NCBI GenBank assembly: GCA_035079385.1
Contig: JAVHKY010000056.1
Span: 2,914,001 to 2,978,000 of the forward strand
Reading direction: 5' to 3'
Source of the DNA: Aspidiotus rigidus
Taxonomy: Eukaryota > Arthropoda > Insecta > Hemiptera > Diaspididae
Length of the DNA: 64,000 nt
The notes under the pieces: generated by a model
What the model was told of the DNA's origin: nothing
Database searches by the model: none
Seen by the model: only the letters and a program-made list of their open reading frames with translations
Part shown: piece by piece, positions 22,601 to 36,420 of the stretch
Layout of the letters: every line of letters begins with the position of its first letter
How positions within the stretch are numbered: the stretch's first letter is position 1
Position numbers and translations under genes: made by a program

Positions 22601-25600
22601 GATGTCACTCTCAATCATTAGTTTTACTACGCCAAAGAAGCGAATGAGCCATAATTTTTTCTTTCTTCGTGAAATCCTTAAAACTAGTGCTAATTATTCA
22701 ACTATCAAAACACAGTTGCATATTGAAACCATATTCTATTACTCGAAGATAAACCTTCAACGACGAGATGAAGATACTTTTGTAGAAAATAATATTTTAG
22801 TTTCATAAAATGTTTTTCATTTGTGATATGTTTATGTATAGATTAAATTTCAATTAAAGTAGAGACGTATTACGAGGAAAGAAGAAAAACGAATCGTGGC
22901 AAGAATGAAGTCGAGACGGGTGACAAAAGAGAAGAAAAAATGAATGAACTTGTTGCTGCGTTAGCTCCTTAGCTGATACTAAAATGGTATTACGCAGCTT
23001 CATGACTTCGGTGTAAAAAAGTTGCGTGGTCGGTTATTTTGAGGCGAATGAAAAGAAGGAAAAAATGTAAACTCGCGTAGTAAAGTTTCCTTTATTTTAT
23101 GTATCTTTTATCCTCGACTGATACGACACCACTTTTTTTGTCTTTGCTTTCTTTTTCTTTTTAATCCCGGGTCGAAAACGAAGAAAGCGAAGAGAGATGA
23201 AGAAAAAGTAAAAAAGGAGATTACAATAATTTTTTTGAACTTTTTTTTTACTTCTTGTTTTTTTCTCTCATCGAAAGAAAAAACCGTCCGGCACTGTAAC
23301 TGAAGGTGCGTATTCCACTTAAGTCGGTAAAGTATGAAGAGAAAGTCATACTTGTACAGGTGATTTAGTTTTTCGAGACTGGCTTCTGGTATGGGAAGCA
23401 TCTCATATAATTATATAGCCAGAGTTCCATACCTGTTATTTAAAATCTGGAAGTTGGGAAGGTAATATAGTACCTATTTGAATTTCATCAAAATAGAATC
23501 TAATCTGATGGTATCTCTATACCGAAGGGAGGGGGAAAAATTAAAGGAAATGAACCTTATTAAATGTAGGAAACGCTTTGATGTCTTGATATCTTTCTCT
23601 TCTTTTCCAGTATTATTGTTTCCGGAATCGAACATCTATTCATTCGCGTTCATCCTTTTATTTTCAAAAATTATTATTCATTATGATCTTGACGCACACT
23701 TGCTTATGTGTTTTATAGTTGGTCACAAATTCTCCTGTGGAAAATTACAGAATTTGTGCTAGCACGACGACCACCTATACTATTTAAATAATTTTGGGGT
23801 GCTTATCTAGAGTGAAAAAACCGAACCATTTTTAATTGTCATGAGAAATATTCCAGGAATTCTGTAGTACAAGTAGGTCGCGTCGTTATGGTGGTTACCT
23901 TCATTCAGACTCGAGGGTTGCCTTGAAAAACATTTCAAATGGAAACCGGAGTTTTCCCTGGTAGTTTATGTCAAAAGACATTCCAAAACAGTGCATTCTT
24001 TGAAAGCTGTTATTTAGCATTGAATTCGCATTGCCTTTGTACCTATCTGTGCGGTGATATTTCACGTATACCTTTGACTTGATATTTACGTCTCTCAGTC
24101 AATGAGTGCATATGACGTTTACTTGCTCACTTCTCTGTAATGTTATGCTGAGACAAAACGCATTATAAGATCATGCATAATCTTCTTTCATCGTATTTCT
24201 TCCACACATTAGTGATCAAACCTTGGGCAAAGTTTGTAGAAAAATAATGACCTTAGAAAACAGGCTTTGAGAGAAAAAAAATTGGAACTTTTTTTGTTGG
24301 TGATATTTTTAATCATGATGATGACCTTTTCGATGGTAATTATGACTTTTCGATCGTAAAAACTCTTGGATTGTGTCCATGATATAGAAGATGACGAGGC
24401 GATCACATCAAGTTTTTTTTTTTTTCAATTCTGATCGCAAGATAAGAAGTAATTACTCTCAACACTAAACGGATTGTGTTGAATAATAAGGCCTACTCCG
24501 AATTAAAAACTCCAGTTTTTTGGATGATTTTTGGTTGAAGACATTCTAAAACCGTATTCAAACAGGCAGCACTGGCATCGCGCGAAATCGTACGAGGTAT
24601 CAGAACTATGGTCGCATACGAGAGAAAACACTTGAATGAAGCAGATTTGGCTTCTTGACATCCCATGAAAGATGTTCATAAACGCACATTCTACAAATTA
24701 GATGGAATGATAAAACCTTCAACTCCGCTTCATTTAAGAGCTATTCCATTTTTCTACCATTACACGCCATGGTCTTGAAACCTCTTACGATTTCGGTAAA
24801 AGCTTCGTTACTGTTGAACGAATCGCGCACGCTGTTAGCGACCCTGGCTGATGCCCGGTTCAAATACTCGTGAATAATAAAGCATTTCAGTGTTTTGAAT
24901 TTTAATACGAATGAATGATTTGAAATAGGTATACAAATTCAACAGAGGCGGATTTTCTGGGTGGAACTCAAGGATCCCTCCCCCCCTCAAACCTGAGAAA
25001 TAAGAGGGAAAAAAAGGGGGAAAACGAAAATTTGGAGAAAAGCAAGAAAACTTTTTATTCGTTCTTGCTTGTGAAATATCAAAAGAGTCGTTAGTTTCCT
25101 AAATTCACCCCGGCCCTACAATAGAATTTTTCTCCAAAAATAATTATCTTTTGGAAGTTTGAGCTGGTAAGTTCTACGTAATTGAGTAATAAATAACGAA
25201 TTGTTTCTCAGAAGCGCGCAGTTGAACCAAAATAATGATAAAATACCTAAAGATTTTCATTCTTAAAATTGATGATTCAATTTCAGAATATTACCTAATT
25301 ATTTTTCGGACGCACGTTAAGCTATTCAAGTTTTTTTTTTTTTTTTTTTCCCCAAGTCAATTGAATAGTCTCAAGTTCAGTCATTGTTTACTTGTGTAAG
25401 AGAACTACAAAAAGTTTATCTGTGCAATGAGCGGTTGACATCTACGAGTATTGTAAGTATGTTATGTACAAGAAATGATTTTATTTTAGAGATACGTAAT
25501 GACGGGTATAATTATCAAATCAGAGAGAAAAATTCAGTTACAATTAAATATTCTATTGATCGGTCTTTGAGTATGATGTCATTTGTGAGTGTTTTTTTCC

Positions 25601-28600
25601 CTGGACTGAGGAATGTTGTGGTATTAGTATGGATCGAGATTGAATTCCTTGAAAAATGAAAGAAAGATAAGTTGTTCGCTGTGCACGTCGATGTGTTCCA
25701 ATTTAAAATGGTATACATTTTTCAGTATAGGATCGCGTAAATCTGTGATGAGGGTTTTTGTAAAAGTGAATTCTCAAACTCGCGAATTCTTCCAATATTT
25801 TAGCTCCCGTCGCATCGGTCAGCAGTAAACTTTTGTTAGTGAATAGAGTATTTGATTGGAAAAACGTCAAATTTTAGTTGAAGTATTTAAATTGTGAATA
25901 CCATCGAACAGAACTCATTTTCCTCTCGCGTGAAGGGTGAAATAAATGGGGAAATGAAATTCCGTACAACAAGATTTGTATTTTGATGTATGCCGTGCGT
26001 GTACATGTATGCTCAGTCCCACACGTATGAAAGTAACCGAAAGTGTTCGAGTGAGGATTTTGTATCGTCGATGTCAAGAACACTATGTATTTTGGATTCA
26101 CTTTAGTTCAGATCAATTCATACACGCTATCCGTGCGCATCAACATTGATAAATGAAAGTTAATAGCACTTTTATTTGGAACCCATTTTTTTATAAGGAA
26201 GTAAATTAGAAAGTGGGAAACAGTCGAGTTTTAAAGAAGTGTGGATATCGATTTTCAATTTACTCACTCGTAGGTACGTTTAGATAGAAGAATGAAAGAA
26301 AAAAAAAGAGAAATAAACGCCAACAAAATGGTTTTTTTAGTGCGTAAATTGTAGTTATGATCATCAATCTTTCGTATTGATCTTTTATTTCGGGGATGGG
26401 AGGTATGAAATTTCGATCAAATTTAAAGCGTCTTTCAAAGACTACACTCTTGGAACCGGGATCAACCCATTCAGCCCTTGAAGTAAAATTTAATATATGA
26501 ATAGGTATTTGATGTTGTATTGAAACCATCCAAATTTAATTGAAAAAGAAGAATGGTAACTAATTTTTTGATGTACTGATTGCTGCGTGCTGTAAATATA
26601 TCCATAAGCCGCAAAGCCAACCTAGATTTTCAACATGATGCTGCAGCATTGTCATACTTATATGAAGAAAAATGCCGTTATATTACGCATAGTATCACCT
26701 ACAGACCCCTAGTATCACCACTGAACACTGCACACTAAAAATCTGTCTCAGCTAAAGACTTAAGTGTAGGTACTTCAGCTCGACACCGCTAAAAGTATAT
26801 GGACCTCTAAAAGTATTGTGAAAAGATTTTTTGCGGCTTCAAGAAAGTATAGTCTGTAAGCCACATTTTGGTGAACATGGTTCAAAATTTTATTACTGTG
26901 ACGTCAGTATGCAACAATCAAGTGATAATATTATGATTTTAAATTGCTATAAATAAAAATTAATATACCTATTGATACAATTTCGCTCATTTGTCGGAAT
27001 TAGAATGTAGAGTAATAGATTTGAAAAGTTGGCCGTTTCATTACTCTGAATAAGTTTCAAATCAAGTACGAATGGTTTTCTGTTTACTTGACCTCACAAA
27101 AACTCAAATATCAATCTGATCACAAATCATTGATTATTCTACATGTTATTTAACTCCTCATAGACAGAATTTTTTGTTGAAAAATCCCATTTTTATACCT
27201 CGGCACTGTGTAGGTACTTCGATTTTGGTGAATATTGGCTCTGAACTTTGGGTACTACCCACTCGACATGCAAATCACCAAACTATTATTTCAGTTTGTT
27301 TTGAAAATCATCAATTCCTGAAGCATATATTGGTGACGTACCAGAAAACTTGAATTTTTCCACTCAAACTTTCTGATATACCTACCTCTAGTCATACTTA
27401 CCAATGAAAATTATATTTGAACACGCGCTTTCCTTCTTCCAAGTTCAATGGATGGAAGTCATTCTATCATGATTGAAAATGAAGGAATTGGAAAATCATT
27501 GAGAAAGGTAAACTTTCTCTCCGTTATAAAAATAATTTTATTCCAACTTAAGCTAAGCTTCTTGTCTGTATAGACAGCGTTATAAGTGAATCTTTGTTCG
27601 CATTTTCGAGAAGAGATTTTTGTGGTCTTACAATAAGAGCTTGACCCGAATGAGTTCGATGCGCACGTCGTAGGTATGATGAGCTCAGAAAATTCCACTA
27701 TCCGACGCAGTCGTTATGGTGCAGTTACATTTGTAAACTTATAGTGTATTTCTATCTCTTAGTACAAAACGAAGGTTCTTGTTAAGGACTCTCTAAATAT
27801 TGTACTAATCACTTCTTCCGTTGCTGTTCGCAACTTCAAAAAACATTTGATAAAACAAGAGACGCGAACCTGAAGCAGCATATCAATGTATATAGCTTAC
27901 GGTTGAGTGCTGAGAGAAAGATACTTTGCCAACTGTCATTCAGGTGAATAGCTCGAGCGGCCCGCCACAATATCATTCTATTCTACAAATCCAATTTTCT
28001 GAGAGAACGATTCCGATTGTACCATCTTGAATGTCGAGAAACATCGGACAAGATTGCTAGGTGCTGCGCGACACGACCAATTCTTAGTTACCCTAATTAA
28101 CAACTCCAAGCAAATAGTCGATAGGTGTAGCTTTAATAACTGTAAAATTAAAAAAAAAAAACCTTATAACGAGACTTATGATAATAAGTACATATTTTAG
28201 GACAGGTTCCCATGTTGTAGATTGAGTGGGATTTTATCATTTCACTATCAGTTGTGTTGTAGAACGCAACGAAAATAAGGCATGAAATACGAAAATGAGA
28301 TGTAGAATACAATCATATATTATACTCATAAATTGTAATTTCAGGAATAGGTATGTTGGTGAGGTGGAGTGGTAGATATGTGTACATTGCTCGTATTGTA
28401 TGATGAAAAATCATTCGAAAGTTTGACGATACATATCAAATCACCATTATAACATCGTTCAAATATGACAGCGCGTCGAGAAACTGTTTCATTGGTGCTT
28501 AAACAATGTTTTATTGCAATTAAAACTAGTTTATTTTTCCTTGCTTTTTTTTTTTTTTTTTTTTTATTTATTCTTCCTGGATCGGTGACACTCTCAAAAT

Positions 28601-29590
28601 GATTGCTACAGTCAACAAATCTGAAATCATGAATTTTAATGAATTCTTTTTTACAATATTGGTTTATGTACTCGAACAATACAGCGTGCAGCCAAAAAGT
28701 GCGTTCGTCAATTTGATTTTGAATGGTGACCGTCCACAGTAATATCTGTAATGAGATAAAACCTCAAACTTACTCTGTGAAAAAATGTGCTTGTGTAGTA
28801 ATTTTTTGAAACTGCTTCACCTATAATTGTTAATTTTCTGGTTTATAGGTATACTTTTTTTCTATATTATGTATAGATTTTTCATGCAAGGATGCCTTAT
28901 GGACAGACTCGACCTCTTCCGACGCAAGAGCTACATGAGTTAATTCTATTAATTCAATTCTAGCTACATGAGTGTTGGTCATGAGTCGTACCGATCTTTC
29001 ATTGATGATTTTTTACCTCTCGTGAAAAAAATTTTTCAAGAGGTTTATAATCAAGTAAACCCATCCTCATCAAGGTGGATGAGGACTAAGAGCAAGATAA
29101 ACACCCAAAAATTTCTGCTCCATTGCAGTGAGAGTTGGATTTGAAATTTCTCGCTTACGAGACAAGCGCAAGACCATTTTGCCACCGATATAATCACCCT
29201 TCATTCAATTAGTAATCCGTTTGAGCGTCCACCCATAAATTAATTATGAACCCAAGTCTGGGCTGTTGGATTGATTTCTAGGCTGTGTGAGTATTTACTA
29301 CTGCCTCAATCGTGATCCTTGTATCTCGTCTCATAGTAAAGGATTGGAATATAGATTGGATATCGACAGAAATGAAAGATACTTTCAAATTCTTGAATAC
29401 CTGGGTGGCGGGATAGTTTTGGGATTACTTAGGAAGGAGCTAAAATTTTTGCGGTTTTTAATTGTTTTCACAATCTGCCTTTGATTAGCTATTCCTATGA
29501 GAATTAAACTAATCCTCAGTATGTCTCGATACAGTTCTGCAGAGTTGGACTGGCTCACTATGTAACCCTGGCACAACAATTTGCCCCGCC
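19700..29590. other. Long stretch without a recognisable gene
   Basis: Scattered short frames occur on both strands. One 24-codon segment at 25381-25452 (+) has an acceptor after a T tract and a GTAAGT donor. A minus-strand 112-codon frame at 28341-28679 runs through a poly-T tract (a lysine run) and is probably fortuitous. Long homopolymer T tracts lie at about 25331-25350 and 28546-28565. Confidence 0.45.
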
Positions 29591-29594
29591 CCCC

Positions 29595-29623
<29 letters not shown>
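29595..29623. repeat. Poly-A tract of 29 bases
   Basis: An uninterrupted A run follows a C-rich stretch (CCCCGCCCCCC). It could be the tail of a retroposed sequence on the + strand, but no promoter-like head or body was recognised upstream. Confidence 0.6.
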
Positions 29624-29625
<2 letters not shown>

Positions 29626-29849
29626 TGACGAGGCGCATAATTATTTTAGCGAGGTGCCCGCTGTCTTTTTTGTTGGGAGATATTCTCGAGAAATGTCTGC
29701 AAGCGCGGTCCGACTTTGATAACATCATCATTTTCGAGGGAATATCCTGAAACTCGAAATATTTTCAACCATCGAGCCATCTTGAGAACAGGACTTAGGA
29801 ATGACAGACGCTAAATATTATAGGAATTTTTCTAGGTAAGATTATAGGA

Positions 29850-30445
29850 ATTTTGCAGTTTAGTCTTCTTTTTGAGCTGTTCGCTTTTTTCAATTTCAAG
29901 GTTTATGAGCAGAAGCATCTCCTCCGCACTTCTGCAGGCTTGTCCATATGCCCGCAATCTCAGCTTATGTACCATTCATTGACCTCATCCCTCTCTGAGC
30001 CTTCTATATATTCCTCTATCTTCCTTGTTTGCAATCTTCGAACATGTGTTTGACAAATACCTCAAATTAACTCCCCTTCAATGTATTCTTGGTTTTCTCT
30101 CCTAATTTTCTTTGTCTTTGCAGTAGATTTGATATTGCCGAAGTCCCCATGAAAAATAATTCTTTTTTCCCAAGAATCGTAATTACAAGATGCTCTTCAG
30201 CATCTGAACTCAAAAATGTCTCTATTGCCTCTCACCTGGGAAAAACTGATACGATCGTTGGTATGAACGATTCTACCTCAAGTATGTATGTGCTTTTTCT
30301 GTACAATTTTATGAAGGAGGAAAGTACTTCCCCCTCTCTAACCTTAGACCTTTTATACCTTCTACTGAGTATATCGCGACGTTCATCAAAAGCCACTTCA
30401 GAATTTATTGATTTCCAAAAATGGAAGAAAACTCGAGCTCAATAA
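29850..30445. other. Coding-like relic, strand uncertain
   Basis: On the + strand a frame of about 105 codons runs from 30123 to 30445 after a strong acceptor (CTTTGTCTTTGCAG). On the minus strand one frame is open for about 65 codons, interrupted by a single TGA inside a CCCAG/GTGAGAGG donor-like site, then open for about 55 more (EEHLVITILGKK). Further minus-strand segments with charged residues follow to about 29850. I recognise no family. It could be a decayed transposon or pseudogene. Confidence 0.25.
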
Positions 30446-31009
30446 TAATATACCATACTTGTACTCGTAGATACTACTGGGCTGCATTGTGTTCCAAGAA
30501 AGGGCGTTTTTACTTTGTCTACAACTTCAGATATACAGTAATACGCGATGCCATTTCATCGACTCAATTCCTTTCAGACTGGAGAGTTTGTCGGCAATTT
30601 TATTTATAAACCGTACGGACTGTACCTACGATAGAAGTCTGTAGGGTTTGTGCTAATGGTGCGCGAGATAGGAGCATTTTGACGGAGAAAGAAAATAGCG
30701 AGAAAATGAGCTACATATTATTGCCACGGTACGGTGCGGTGTGACGCTTTCGCCTATACGTTGACATTATTAATCGACCCAGGCGCGTGCACGCTCATGT
30801 ATATATATATTATATATATATGTATGGGTGTTTACGCATTAGGCAACGTACCGACGAATACATATTAGGTATTATGATCGCATGTACGTGTATATATAGA
30901 GATACACAATACCTGACCTTTAGGAGACGCGAATATAAACGAATGGCTACCACTTCTAAGAGTATTTTGTTATAAATACGATTTAGGGGACTAACAACAA
31001 CTTACTTAC

Positions 31010-31590
31010 GTTTATGTAACCGTTTTTCCTTATTTTTTCCATCCCCTCTGTGGTCATCTCCCGATCTATGTCTACGATTGAGCTTCAGAACCATGGGACC
31101 AGTATTTATATCGGCTAGAATTTGCTGATAACACTTTATGGAGCCAAAGCGGCCGTGTTTACGATTTACTTTCGTGTACACTCTATTTCGAACGGATTCT
31201 TTGACCAAACGTGAAGTTCTCGTCATATTCGTATTGATGATGCTCATGTCAACTACGGTCACTCTTATCGTCCTCACGTTTATCGTGCATTTGATGAAGG
31301 TGTTGTATTTTGTCAAGTATTTCCCACGCTCTTTCAGTCGACGTTTGCACCTTCTCTCACAGATGGTCGTTTTCTTGATCAGTCTGTGACGTTTGTACGT
31401 CTGCTTTTTTCGTGTTTTATGTATGGCCGACAAACTTACACCATTCACCCGAAGTAACTTCTTCGAATCGGCGATTCTCTGTTTTTCGATATTCAAACTT
31501 CGCCTTTCTTTTCGTTTTTCTACAGTATGTACATTCGGATACTCATTGATTAAAAACTTTTTCTTGGATTTTTGTACTGCGGATGGACCC
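31010..31590 (-). CDS. Candidate internal exon, lysine/arginine-rich protein
   Basis: A minus-strand frame stays open for 193 codons between an acceptor (TTTATCTTTCTAG, with AG at 31591-31592) and a consensus donor (C/GTAAGT at 31009-31004). It has no ATG near its start and upstream stops lie beyond the acceptor, which suits an internal exon (one base carried in, one carried out). The product is about one-third Lys/Arg, with stretches such as QKSKKKFLINEYPNVHTVEK, HKTRKKQTYKRHRLIKK and LKLNRRHRSGDDHRGDG. It resembles a nuclear or nucleolar basic protein, though I recognise no domain. No partner exon was found. Against it, the opposite strand also has two 70-80-codon frames here. Confidence 0.45.
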
Positions 31591-31599
31591 CTAGAAAGA

Positions 31600-34500
31600 T
31601 AAATTGGTAACCGATTATATTATATGTTTCATTCGTATCACATTGTTTCTGAACTGTGTGTAATTTTTAGTGGAAGGTTAAAATAATATTATGTTGTTTG
31701 GAAAAGACGAGTGATAGGAAGAGTCGGAAAAATGTTCAAAATAGGCTAAATTATCGAAAAACGTCGTTATTAGGATTTTCTCACAAATGATCAGACTTGA
31801 GTGTATCGTAGTTGGTCTTCAAAAGAACAAGATTTTAGAAGTTATATTTTTAAGCGACCCTAGTATAGTTATACCTCGTCTCTGATTTTCAACCGGAACA
31901 AAATGAGAATAATGGTCTGAGGATAATATTTTAATAAAAATCGTAATTTGCGCTATCCTCATTCAAAGGCTTTTGAGTGCCATAATTTTGCGTGATTAAT
32001 TCGTTTTCGACCTCTTCAAACGAATATCCCAGCCCATATTGGATGGTCAGACACTGCAGATGAGAGAAAGAGAGAGAAGAGAGAGAGTTTTCGGAAGTAG
32101 ATCTTCAAAAATAGTTGAGTGTATAGGTAGATGTGAGATATTGATATAGTAAGACACGACAATATGAGAACATCACGCTATTTATGATATCGCATAATTG
32201 TCAATGTCAAATACTTACATGGAAATCATATAAGCGAGCAATTACCTTATTTTGTCATGTCGCGGGTCATATTGAGTAGGTCTCAGGAAGGTAGCTGATT
32301 GGCAAATTTGAAAATAAATTATTTAATGTATTCTCAACGGCTGCAGCGTAAGGCTATCAAATTGAGAATTTTTCAAGTATATGATTGCACGCGTCTTTCT
32401 TCGTCGTCTATAACAAGTAGACCACTGATGATGTTTAACGATCCTCATTACTTTGGAAAATTATATAATTTCATTGAACGTGCGCGCGTGTTCGTAAAAA
32501 TATGAAATTCTGATCTTATTATCTAATTGCCATGTACGAGTAGGACACCTCATTCTGTGATTAATGCCTGGTGATGAGTTTTGCAAAAATGAAAAGAAGT
32601 TCTGGTCGTTATTCTCACTTGTTAAAAACATCTTTCTTGCGTTCAGTCATAGTTACTCAAGTGACAGAACTTCAATTGAGTAGATTGACTAATAGAAGAA
32701 ATATGTACATGCATAACTCTCTCTTCTTCTCAATCTATTCTTTTGTCTTATGTGTAATTGTGACGTTATCTATCTAATCAAAATTTTCTGTCACTATTGC
32801 GATAGTATTATCCACGGATTTGTCATCTCTAACTTGAAAAAAAATAGAGTGGACCTCCACGAATGGCTAATTGATTTTTCTAATACATACTGGGTACTCA
32901 CGTAGTTAACAGAAAACTCATTTTCTTACTTTTTCACGTCTTTCTTCTTTGACGTACCAGTATATAATAGACAAATTGTCTTCGCAAGTTTGAAAGAAAT
33001 GTTACTTTTACAGTTTTTGACGCCTACGTACGTGTGACTATTCAATAGTCGACTTTAAGTCTGCTCGTGATATTTTTTTTTGTGCGTAAAGTCTGACTAT
33101 AAAGAGAAGTGACCCTCGATCATGACTGCGAAGTGGATTTTTATGAATTTCATTGGAAATATTTAATTGACAAAGGGTTTTTTCAATATTAGTGCTCTAC
33201 TTACACCTCACTCACTCATTATGAGTTCCGGAAATATTTAAACCAAGTATCTCGATTTTTGATTTTTAAAATCTTTTCTTCATTCGTCTCGACGCGAAAA
33301 ATATTTAAAATATGGTAGTTGACGTTCATACGACAATCTTTCCTACTTTTTTGTGTAGAAGTATCAAATTTAGTGTATAGAAGTATAAAATTTAGCCCTA
33401 GCAATACATAAAAAGAAGTGAAATATAAATTTTCGTCTTCATAATTATTGTGAAGAAGTTTCTTACTTTTCCACTTTGTATAGGAAATGATGCGAATCGG
33501 AAATTTACGGGTATCATTATGAAAAATGTTTCAGGGAAAGAATACTTGGTATTCGATAATCAAATCCGGCCTTTGATCGACGAGAAAAAAATAGTCTTTT
33601 GACTGCGGCAATATTGCATTCCAAAAAAGTTTTCTATTTCTCGTTTTTGTAAGTCATACCTAAAAATTTTTATGTGCGTATTTTCACCTTACTTCTTATA
33701 AATGGCTCGTACCTTAGAAGAAACTATACATATCATGATTAAGAAGTTCATATACATCTGTTCTTGCTGGAAAAAGAGAAAAGTAAGAAAGAAAAAAAAA
33801 GCGAATAGATATTTAGAATCGGTAAGAGGATTATTTCCAAACTTGAAATTCAGGAAAATGTTAAACTTAATGTAATATAGGTTTTATTTCTCACTTTTTT
33901 TTTTAATAGGCCTACATTTTAGATATTGAAAACAGGGCTTGCGAAGTAGATTTACTCGACTGATACCACTGGAGAGAAGTAGAATCTAAATTTGTAGCCA
34001 CGAAATAAAATTACAAACATTTACACGTCTTATCGCCTGACTGTGAAATTGGTTGAGTTAATTCGTCAATTCATTGTTGATGCTGACTAATTTGAGTAGA
34101 AAATCGTATGAAATTTTCTTTTTACAAGGGAGAAAAAATTTAAATAAACTGCGCAAATAAATTTATGACAATTTTTCTGTCTTTCTGCTGTGAAGTTTCC
34201 TTTTGGCTCTCTCTGTGGAAACTTTGAGGATAATTTACCTTAATGATCATAAAATGGCTCTTCTTTTCTCCTATTTCGTTCTACCGTAATTTTAGTTTTT
34301 TATTTCTCCTTTCTCGTTCAAAAAATAAAGTGTACAATTCTATACTATATTAAAAAAACGTAACTGTGCAATAAAACGTATCATTTATTCGCGTCTTTTT
34401 CGTTTCACCCACTTTAGCCTCATTTTCCCTTGTACTTTCTGAAAGTATAATATTATAAAATATAATCAATTTTTCTTTTTTACATTTTCCCTGTCGTGCT

Positions 34501-35640
34501 CTTTCCTCTTCAAATTTGACGAAGAAGTGCGTTTAACAAGCGCACAACTTTTTAATTCCTACAACATTTTAAACCTTTTTCTTATAAAATACTGGTAAGG
34601 CTTCTTTTTTTTCACTTTTCGCGTGACAAAAATGAGAAAAAGAAATGAGAATAGGTGAGACAAAGTACAAAGACCGTTATCTCGCTGGCCTCTATACAGT
34701 CATGAGTATCCCCAAATTTTTTAAAATAACTTATTAATTTTGTCTTATATTAGTGAGTGTACTTAAGAGTGTAGTAAACAATAATATGAAAATTAATTGG
34801 TAGGTACTCACCGTTTTCCCTTGTCTGCCTTATTATTTTCGATCATATTCGTACTCCAACATTTTATTTGTACCGTCTTAATATAATTTCAAAGTACGAA
34901 TAAGATGATAACAAATTGTAAATTTACCGACGTAACCAGCTATTTTTCAATTTTCCACGTTTGTCTGTTGACACTGCAAATTAAAATATAGAAATCTTAG
35001 CATTTTGCACTGAGTACCTACTTACCAACATTATTTCATGTTTTTCATTCGGAAAAACAGTTGATGTAATAGGAGTCCAAGCAAGGCGGGTGAAACCAAA
35101 TACCCTATAAGAGGAATACAGGAAACTCATGTCTTTTTACATTGAGCGGCGCTTTGTACTGAAGTTTGCGACGCTACCTAGCGGAGTGGATGGAAGACTA
35201 ACATGGATGTAGATCGTCAAGCAAGTGTATATATTGTTTATGTGTGGTTGTGCCGAACACAATTAGTTCCCATCCTATTCAGTATGTATTTTTTAAAAAG
35301 TTATCATGAAAAAATTATTCAGATCATTTTCAAATTGACATAATTATTGAAAAAGGGTTTTCCAATTTTATCAAGTCTATCTCCCTCATAGGGAGTTGAT
35401 GGTCAGAATTTTTCCAAGTTCCACTCCTGATACCAAAAAAAGGAGGAGAGAGAAAAAACGAAAAAAGCTTAATCAGAAGTCAATTGTTATCTGGAAGTTT
35501 AAAGGTCACGCATTTATGAAAGTCTCTACAAACTAACGAGAAGTGTTTTGAGGAGAATTTTTCTGTTACTGGAAAAAACGAAAAGTGTATTCACTACTGC
35601 AATATTCATACACCACACATCAGTTAATTAATACTGAAAC
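31600..35640. other. No recognisable gene
   Basis: AT-rich sequence. There are only short frames without motifs or supported splice borders. A purine-rich GAGA tract lies at about 32060-32085. Confidence 0.45.
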
Positions 35641-35641
35641 C

Positions 35642-36420
35642 AGCATTATTTTATAGCGGCCGTTCCATTCTGGAATACGGGTGGCACGACAGCTCCAAAT
35701 TTCGACAAAAGTTGTTGTTCATTTTTGTTCGCACTATTACAGATGGATTGCACAAGGTACATCGTTGAGCGCATAATACGGATATAATCGCGCGGGGTGG
35801 TATTGTGCTACTATCAATCATACCTTCTTTCATCCAAAATTATGTTCAAGGCTTATAATATACCAAGCGTCATTCCGGAGTAGCTGTTGCACTCTGAAAT
35901 ATGGGCGTGTGAGTCGACGACTTTCGTTCAGACAACCGGTATTGATCAATTACGACTTCTTCTCTTTTTTTGAATCAAATAACTTCATTTCGATACAAGT
36001 TTTTTCATTTTAAATTTAAATTGAAATCATCGTCATTTTGTAGCGGCCGGTCCATTCTGAAACAAGGGTGGTACGACAACTCCAAAGGTGAGTTGAGAAA
36101 TTTTGTTTGCGCTATTGTAGGAGGATTGCAGGAAATATATTGGAGCGTAGGATGCGGATATAGCCGCGCGCGATGATATTGTGCTACCATCAATCATACC
36201 TATTCTAATTTGGAAAAATTAAAATTGGAACCATCGTCATTTTGTAGCGGCCGTTCCATTCTGAAACACGGGTAGCACGACAACTTTTATTTTTGGTTCG
36301 CGCTATAACTCTATCTACGTATTATATACTTTAAGTGATGGTTAGGTCTTACAGGAAGTCCACTGAGTGCATAATGCGGACTAGCCGCGCGCGCGATGAT
36401 ATTGTGCTTTTTCGATTATC
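35642..36420. repeat. Tandem array of GC-rich units of about 200 bp
   Basis: A unit beginning CGTCATTTTGTAGCGGCCG and continuing TTCCATTCTGAAACACGGG is repeated with anchors at 35654, 36041 and 36245. A more degenerate copy has its anchor at 35881. Inside each good unit follow a TTCGCGCTAT word, GGATTGCA or similar, ATAATGCGGATA, GCCGCGCGCGATGATATTGT and CATCAATCATACC. The last two copies are 204 bp apart. The units stand out from the AT-rich flanks by GCGGCCG and GCGCGC runs. There is no consistent reading frame across units. Confidence 0.75.

Noticed and set aside
28341..28679. 112-codon minus-strand frame with a lysine run
   Set aside because: It runs through a poly-T tract on the + strand and shows no motif or splice support.
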